In this document: in pieces, positions 58,302 through 64,000 of the stretch
Numbering within the stretch: the first letter of the stretch is position 1
Layout of the letters: the number at the start of each line of letters is the position of its first letter
Notes under the pieces: generated by a model
Database searches by the model: none
Told to the model about the DNA's origin: nothing
What the model saw: only the letters and a program-made list of their open reading frames with translations
Position numbers and translations under genes: made by a program
NCBI GenBank assembly: GCA_932521035.1
Contig: OW051497.1
Location: 2,976,001 to 3,040,000 of the forward strand
DNA length: 64,000 bases
Source: Oscheius dolichura
Lineage: Eukaryota; Nematoda; Chromadorea; Rhabditida; Rhabditidae
Reading direction: 5' to 3'

Positions 58302-58603
58302 GGTTGACCGAAGTGCCACTGCCATCCGTGACCCGGCTTTTATGGGGCGCCTTTTCCATTTTTCTCGGTTCCAGCTATCCCGTCGTGGAACCTAACAACT
58401 CAAAAACTTACCTGGTAGCACTCAATTCGCCGGGTTAAGCAACCTAACTTCAAGGACAGACAATCAATAGATAGGCAGCTTTTGCGCAGGAAAGTATTTC
58501 GAGCTACCCTACTGAACTGTTAGTGCAGGTATACAGAAGTGCATAATGTTTCAAATGAAGCGAGTTATTCGAGAGGCTTTCTGAAACTCTTTTCACGTTT
58601 CTT

Positions 58604-58674
58604 TATTTTACTGTAAAATCTGGCAACACAGATCTTTTTTATTTTACTGAAAAATCTGGCAACACAGATCTTTT
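58604..58674. repeat. ~36-bp tandem duplication
   Basis: Two adjacent copies of ATTTTACTGTAAAATCTGGC (second copy GAAAAATC) followed by AACACAGATCTTTTT. They lie upstream of a TATA box at 58751. Confidence 0.8.
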
Positions 58675-58750
58675 TCTCTTTATACGAAGGACATTAAAAG
58701 AGGAAATTCAATCAGCCTTTATTGCGGGAAATCACACGATTTGGAGACGT

Positions 58751-58758
58751 ATAAAAGG
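58751..58758 (+). promoter_or_regulatory. TATA box
   Basis: TATAAAAGGG lies about 110 bp before the small ORF at 58860. It faces away from the collagen gene. Confidence 0.5.
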
Positions 58759-58859
58759 GACAGAGGAATAGCCGCCCTCACTCCAGTAACACCCCCGCTG
58801 CTGGTAGACCAGTTTTGAAGTAAGATGCCTATTGCCTATATTTGGTTTTCAAAATAAAC

Positions 58860-58999
58860 ATGTGTTCCGGAAAAGTTGTAGGTGAACGAGGTCGTCCTCA
58901 GAAAAAGAGCAATGTCGTTAAGGGTATGCTTTACAGGATCGCTGGAAATAGATTTTAGAACGCAGGGACAGAACAAGCAGCCCCCTCAAACGTCCTTGA
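58860..58999 (+). CDS. Possible 34-residue AT-hook-like microprotein
   Basis: Exons 58860-58923 and 58959-58999 flank a 35-nt intron (GTATGC...GATTTTAG) and give MCSGKVVGERGRPQKKSNVV followed by a basic end (RRDRTSSPLKRP). RGRP flanked by basic residues is the core of an AT-hook, which binds AT-rich DNA minor groove. A TATA box lies upstream and AATAAA follows the stop closely. Another splicing (intron from GTAAGATGCC at 58819) is possible and would remove this start, so the model is tentative. Confidence 0.3.
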
Positions 59000-59359
59000 A
59001 GACCCCCCGAGACCGATGTTGCCTCCATGTTATTCTCAATAAAGGGAATGTTTACATTGTTATATTTTTTAATGGAAGAGGCAGTTGGGGTTACCTTTGT
59101 TTTTTTTGCAAATCGTTTGGAATCTCGAAAAGACTCATTGCGTGAAGACAAGCTAAACTAAAACGGCTCCCTTGTCAGGACTGAATCACGATATACTCCA
59201 GCTAGCAGGGCTTCAGTGGTTTCCAATTCTCACCTTCTTCACGTCACTGTAGACTAGCAATCAGCCCCCTCCCAGATGTGCGGTATAAGGAAGAGTCTTT
59301 TAAGGCGTAAACTACTTCCCATCGAAAAAAGGGGGCCGAAAGCTGCAGCAGTTCTACTT

Positions 59360-60405
59360 TCATGACACTCGCGTTTCTATCCCAAAATTTGACTAAAACC
59401 CGATTGAAATCTACAAGGGTTCCTACGGATTACACTTCAGAAAACTTTACGCACCCAATCGTGAGTACTTTTCCTTTTTATCATATTGATGAGTCTTGTT
59501 AACCATGTAACGTTTAGACCTCAGTGAACACTTCGAAGTGATGTGCCAAGGTCTGAAGAAGTACCGTATTTCCTGCACAGATCTGGTTATAAGTGCACGT
59601 CGTGCTTCCAGGTAGCAGTGCACGAGTCTGTTCAATAACCTCAACCCTATAAAAGTTTTATTCTACGACATAGAATCAGGCCAGCGTGAAGCTCTCCTTC
59701 AGACAAAGATACAGGTGATTTCTTCTGTTCTTATATATATTATGAACATTATTGAGACGAATTCATAATAAAGATCTTTTTTTCCTGTACTTCTTTCCTT
59801 CGTGGTATAGTACATATATTCCATACGCAGATTTGGGTTAACAAGACCGAAATGATAACAAATGGTTGATAAAGACTGCCCAGAAATACATTTATTCAAA
59901 TCATGGCAGAAATGCAAATAGAGCGCAACTACCGCCGCCACAATAAACAAAAAGCGCTACCTTAAATTTCTCATTTTGTTTTCTCATCAGTCTTCCCTGC
60001 CAGTTGATAGTAACGTTTTTCGATCAGTCCGTTGTTTTTATATGTGTTTTCTCAAAAATTGCCAAAAAATAAGAGAAAGTGACCACGCACACAAGTCACT
60101 GGCCGTTATTACAATTCGATCACAATTTTTACTGCCTCCTGATTGTTTTTCCATCCGAAATTTCCTCATATAGTGTTTTGATTTCAGAAAAATTATCTTA
60201 TCGTCCCGCCAAAACTTCAATTGCTTCGGGAAAGTTACTTCAGCAACGGATCCAGCTCGAAATGCGACGATCTCTCTATATCGCCGATAAAGGTAGGATA
60301 TTATTTACTGTTTTCCAATTTTATGTGTTTTCATTTTCTTTAGGAACCTATTTTCTTTGCCCTATGCATTCGAAAATTATCAGGAGTTTTAGTGCGCGTT
60401 AATTT
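59360..60405 (+). other. Coding-like exons, gene not resolved
   Basis: Readable stretches after proper acceptors include IEIYKGSYGLHFRKLYAPN joined to HLSEHFEVMCQGLKKYRISC, then LLQTKIQ and KNYLIVPPKLQLLRESYFSN, and IFFALCIRKLSGVLVRVNF. Frames do not all join. A further exon at about 60816-60931 reads MAAQMNIRNTQKVGSQIIKA and has a GTAAGC donor. These may belong to one or two real genes. Confidence 0.3.
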
Positions 60406-61179
60406 TGTACAGACATGTGCTTCATGAACAGGCAACCATCCATTTCCCCGTCTGTGGTCTTGCCCCCCTGGCGAGATGGCAAGTGATGTTAGCTGGAAAC
60501 ATCACGCGACAGATCCAAAAAGTGTAGCGCTACAAGCTAATAACCCGTTTTCAAGACCTTTTCTTTCCGCCCGGAGATCTGCCCCGAGATTAGCTTGCTT
60601 ATGCAATGTTTCGATGCATCGCATGTTCTTTGGAGCAGGACCCGACGCTGATGTAGCCCTTCTTTAGCCAAATGATAAGGAGAGCGTTCCTCTCTTCCAG
60701 ACTTTGATTTTGATAAAAGAATACAGTCGGGTCCATGTTTCTCCCGAGCAATCTTTACATCAGTTTTAATTTCCGCGTTCTTTATCTTCCTCGCATATAA
60801 ATCTAAATTTTTAGAAAACGGTAGACGATATGGCAGCTCAGATGAACATCCGCAATACTCAAAAAGTGGGATCTCAAATAATAAAGGCAAAAGGAGGACG
60901 TGTTGTCGACAAGAAGGCCAAATGAACAGGTAAGCATATAATTGTTTTGTTTTCACAATTTGTTTTCTCATTCAGATAAGGAACAAGAAGAATAGCAATG
61001 AACACAATGGTCGCTTCTCATTATATTGATGGACAAAATGCCCCCGAATATCGGACATTTTCTATTATCAATTCAAGGTCGGTTCCTGGTTGAAGCGTTT
61101 ATTAAAAATGAATAAAAGCCGTGCACTTTTGCCGAAGGGCAAGGGCCAAGATATTGACTATCGATAGTCGATAAGGGTA

Positions 61180-62238
61180 GGGACCGCAAAGGCGCGGCAA
61201 CACTTTGTTCCGCAATTTTGGTATTTAGGTGCGCTCGTTACCAAAGGCTTCGGTACGCCGTTGTTATACATTATTTCGAGTTGAAAATGACACCCAGTAG
61301 CTAAAATTAGATGGAGAATCGAATGGCAACTTCAGTTTTTTATTAGAACTTCGGTTTTCACCGTAAATTAGTATGTTAAAAATAACTTTATCGATATCTC
61401 GGCACTGTGAAGACATCAACACATTTTTACTGTTGTTTTTAATAGAGCTTTGGTGTAGAATTTACTGAAAAAAAGCAGATCAATCTGCTGCTGCCAACAT
61501 TTTAAAAATTGATTGAAATATGCAATTTTTGCACAAGAAGAAAACAGTATTTTTTTCAAAAACCATAACTTCTAATTTGTTTCATAATTTTAAGCGGCTT
61601 TTTTACTATGGATAAAAATAAAATGGTAGAAAAATAATAGCAAAATATATGATAAAATATTGAGAGAGAAATAGTCAATTTTTCATGAGTCCCTTTTTGG
61701 CTTTTTGCGGCATAACCAGCATCGATCAACATCATTTTTTTTTGTGAATCTTGTTGCTAATACTATTGGCAATTATTAGGAAAAAAATTGTACACATTGG
61801 CTGCTGCCAAAATTTTTAGATGTATATTTAGTGATTCAATTCAGTAAAATAACGAATATTTTCGAAGGTAATCGCGCACCACAGCAAATGCTTTTTCATC
61901 TTTTACGCTTTTCTCAATAATGTGATATTATTCTCCGCTAATTTTTATTGCATTATTCTCGTCACATTATGAGCATCATTTTGATATAAAAATCCAAAAA
62001 GCAAAAAATTTTGACTTCGGCGGGGATCGAACCCTCGACCTCTGGATCGTTGGCCCTCCGACCAAAATTTGTTCTGAAAAACGATTGCGCACCAGCCTTG
62101 TTAAATTGCGAATATCTCGGCACGGAATGGGCCAATTTGGTAACTCTAAAAAGAAAAGTTGTAAGTTACAACGAGATCTCTCGATCAACACTAAAATCGG
62201 CGCCCTGTGACAAAATCTAGTTTTCACTTTGCGGTCCC
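61180..62238. mobile_element. 1059-bp TA-flanked element with short terminal inverted repeats
   Basis: GGGACCGCAAAG at 61180-61191 is mirrored by CTTTGCGGTCCC at 62227-62238, each flanked by TA (61178-61179; 62239-62240) and then by ATAAGGG on both outer sides. The interior is AT-rich without a transposase ORF. This fits a non-autonomous or decayed Tc1/mariner-type element. Confidence 0.6.
61985..62085 (-). repeat. Dispersed tRNA-derived repeat copy
   Basis: GGGGATCGAACCCTCGACCT at about 62022-62041 is the complement of a B box and matches the units at 46822-47170, including the preceding AAAAAGCAAAAA-type stretch. It sits inside the TA-flanked element. Confidence 0.5.
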
Positions 62239-62607
62239 TAGATAAGGGACCGTGCAGGCTTCCTTTCATTTCCTTTATTCACCTATCGATTCGGTTGAGG
62301 TTGACGCTGATATTTTCCAGGAAACAACTGTCTAGCGTCACTAATATAATGTCATCGTGCGGCAGTCGTGACGAACTGTTCCAGACAATCGTGGAACATT
62401 CCTAACAGCGGACACGGAACCAGTATCAATCACCCGTCTTCGTTCTGCTGTGTTTTCCCTCTTTACTTTTCCCTGGAAGCTTTTCCCCACGTTAGAAGAT
62501 TTTAAATGAATTATGCAACCATTAATTTCCTATTGTTACCATTGGGTGCAAACCAAACCTTTTATTTCTCATCTCTCCTCCTATTCATATCATAACATCG
62601 TTTACAG

Positions 62608-64000
62608 ATGATCGCAAACAAGCCGAAAAGGACCAAAAAGCAGGTCGCCAAAAAGTAAACAGTTCAAATTTGCTTTTCCATAAAACCGTTCCAGGGTGGC
62701 CAAGGTGTCTTGTTGTTGTGCTCTGTGGCCCATCCTGCTGGCTCCTGTGATCTCAACCGCTCTCATTTATTTCTTCCCCGAGCATTTGCAGCATCTTTTC
62801 TTCTTAAATTTCCGTAAGTATTTTACTTTCTTTTTGAATTCAGCAATTGGCGGGATGAAATATAGATTCTAGTATTATTTTCTCATTTAGGAAGAATGCC
62901 GTTGACGGATTATGAAAATGTAACCGCAAATGATGTTATATCTATTGGAAGGAGCTTTTATTTACCAGGAGAACAGGGGAAAATTGGCGTCTGGTGGGTT
63001 ATTTCCTTCGATTTATTTTATTTCCTACATCTAGGCACATGCTTCCAATGTCTCTAGCCAAGGAATACAAAGAAATGGATACAATACCATCAGACGATGA
63101 AATAGAAAACCTCATGGCTAAAGGAAACAACTCGATTGTTGTCTATGCCCACGGGAACTCATTCGATCGGACGATAAACCATCGATGCATGCTGTACAAC
63201 GTTTTAAATGAGATGGACTATCACGTTATAGCTTTCGATTACAGAGGTATGTCTTTTCCTATTCAATTGTTTTGACTACACACACACACTCACTGTCTGC
63301 AGCCGCCCTTGCACTTCAGTTGACCGCAGTGCTGTCAGTATTTGAGAGGGCGTTCTATTCGTCATGGTGATGATGCAGCCCTATTCTAATTTGAAAAGGT
63401 GTCGCCGCCGGCGACAGTCATCAGATGCCCGCACCTGTAAAAGGAACCTATATAGCGGGGATTGCTAATAGGGGTTGGGTCTAACCTAACGAGGTGCTGG
63501 CGAATGAAATTCAATTAATATCTACTACGAAATGTGCAGTTGAAAGCAAACGTGTGGATTCCAGGATACGGAGATTCAGACGGTTCCCCGACTGAAGAAG
63601 GAATCACCGCGGATGCCAGGGTGGTCTACGAATACGTCAGGAGTGTTGCCGGGCTAAATGTGGTCATCATATGGGGTCATTCTATGGGAACGGGGTAAGT
63701 TATTCTGTCTTTATTTTCTATATCTTCATGTTATTTAGTGTGTCTGCTCGTTTGGTTCGTGATCTTTCGTTAGAAGGTAATCCTCCCGACGGATTGGTAC
63801 TAGAGTCTGCGTTTAACAACCTTCACGATGTTGTGCTCAATCACCCTTTCAGTTTGGTATGGCCGTAAAGTGTATATTTTAGATTTCGTTATGTTTCAGC
63901 CGTTCCGCTACTTGCCAGACTGGGTTATTGAGAAGTTTATACTCGAGAGGTTCAGGAGCGTCGGCTTGACTATGGATACCGATCAGCGGATCAAACTGTA
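62608..64000 (+). CDS. abhd-12: ABHD12-like serine hydrolase (cut by the window edge)
   Basis: ABHD12 hydrolyses lysophosphatidylserine at the ER membrane. The ATG follows TTTACAG, a likely SL acceptor. The N-terminus is basic (MIANKPKRTKKQVAKK) and leads into a membrane anchor (CCCALWPILLAPVISTALIY). The alpha/beta fold shows the oxyanion motif VVYAHGNSFDRTINHRCML, DYHVIAFDYRGYGDSDGSP, the nucleophile elbow WGHSMGTGVSARL with the catalytic Ser, and DGLVLESAFNNLHDVV. The catalytic Asp and His would lie beyond 64000. The intron at about 63247-63564 is long and includes an ACACAC run. Spacing of motifs matches vertebrate ABHD12 closely. Confidence 0.85.

Noticed and set aside
1-64000. CRISPR arrays, bacterial operons or prophage
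   Set aside because: Spliced eukaryotic genes throughout; no regularly spaced repeats were found.

Overview
This window reads as compact nematode nuclear DNA. Nematode-type families are present: a cuticle collagen, ShK-domain proteins, an IRG-7-like EGF/VWA protein, two Str-type 7TM chemoreceptors, an UNC-93-like transporter and an F-box protein. Nearly every gene is split by very short GT-AG introns, mostly 32-50 nt with TTTCAG/TTTTAG acceptors. Several start codons lie just after an orphan acceptor, as expected for spliced-leader trans-splicing. Exon joins were worked out by eye from reading-frame continuity, splice motifs and family patterns; no search was run. Many exons read through their introns in frame, so simple ORFs mislead here.

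Layout. 0.6-2 kb: chromodomain/SET histone methyltransferase (-) with a frameshift at its catalytic motif. 3-9 kb: small secreted protein (-), small membrane protein (+), UNC-93-like transporter (-), Gln/Pro-rich coiled-coil protein (-). 11-16 kb: uncharacterised genes, one apparently broken. 16-21 kb: large IRG-7-like secreted protein (+). 20.9-22.9 kb: two divergent paralogous secreted proteins sharing a TATA-bearing intergenic region. 24-30 kb: basic nuclear protein and several small uncharacterised proteins. 30.2-32.8 kb: a 656-bp inverted duplication carrying a 25-residue microgene in each arm. 33-34.5 kb: Cys-rich secreted protein and an acidic protein (-). 36.6-38.2 kb: trypsin-like protease (+). 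39.8-42.2 kb: CTP synthase (+). 44.3-50.6 kb: two chemoreceptor paralogues separated by foldback and tRNA-derived repeats; the second has a TTAA-flanked MITE in an intron. 51-54 kb: ShK protein, its decayed copy, and an F-box protein. 54.3-58.3 kb: LDL-receptor-like protein and cuticle collagen (-). 61.2-62.2 kb: a TA-flanked transposon relic. 62.6 kb to the end: ABHD12-like lipase (+), cut by the window edge.

The genes do not form one pathway. The window is a mix of housekeeping genes (CTP synthase, ABHD12), surface and extracellular genes (collagen, LDLR-like, UNC-93-like, protease) and fast-evolving nematode families (chemoreceptors, F-box, ShK, IRG-7-like, paired secreted proteins). I found no CRISPR array, rRNA or convincing functional tRNA. 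The most notable observations are the inverted duplication with its microgene, the methyltransferase frameshift, the intronic MITE, the GC-AG collagen intron, the CTP synthase insertion and the tRNA-derived repeats.
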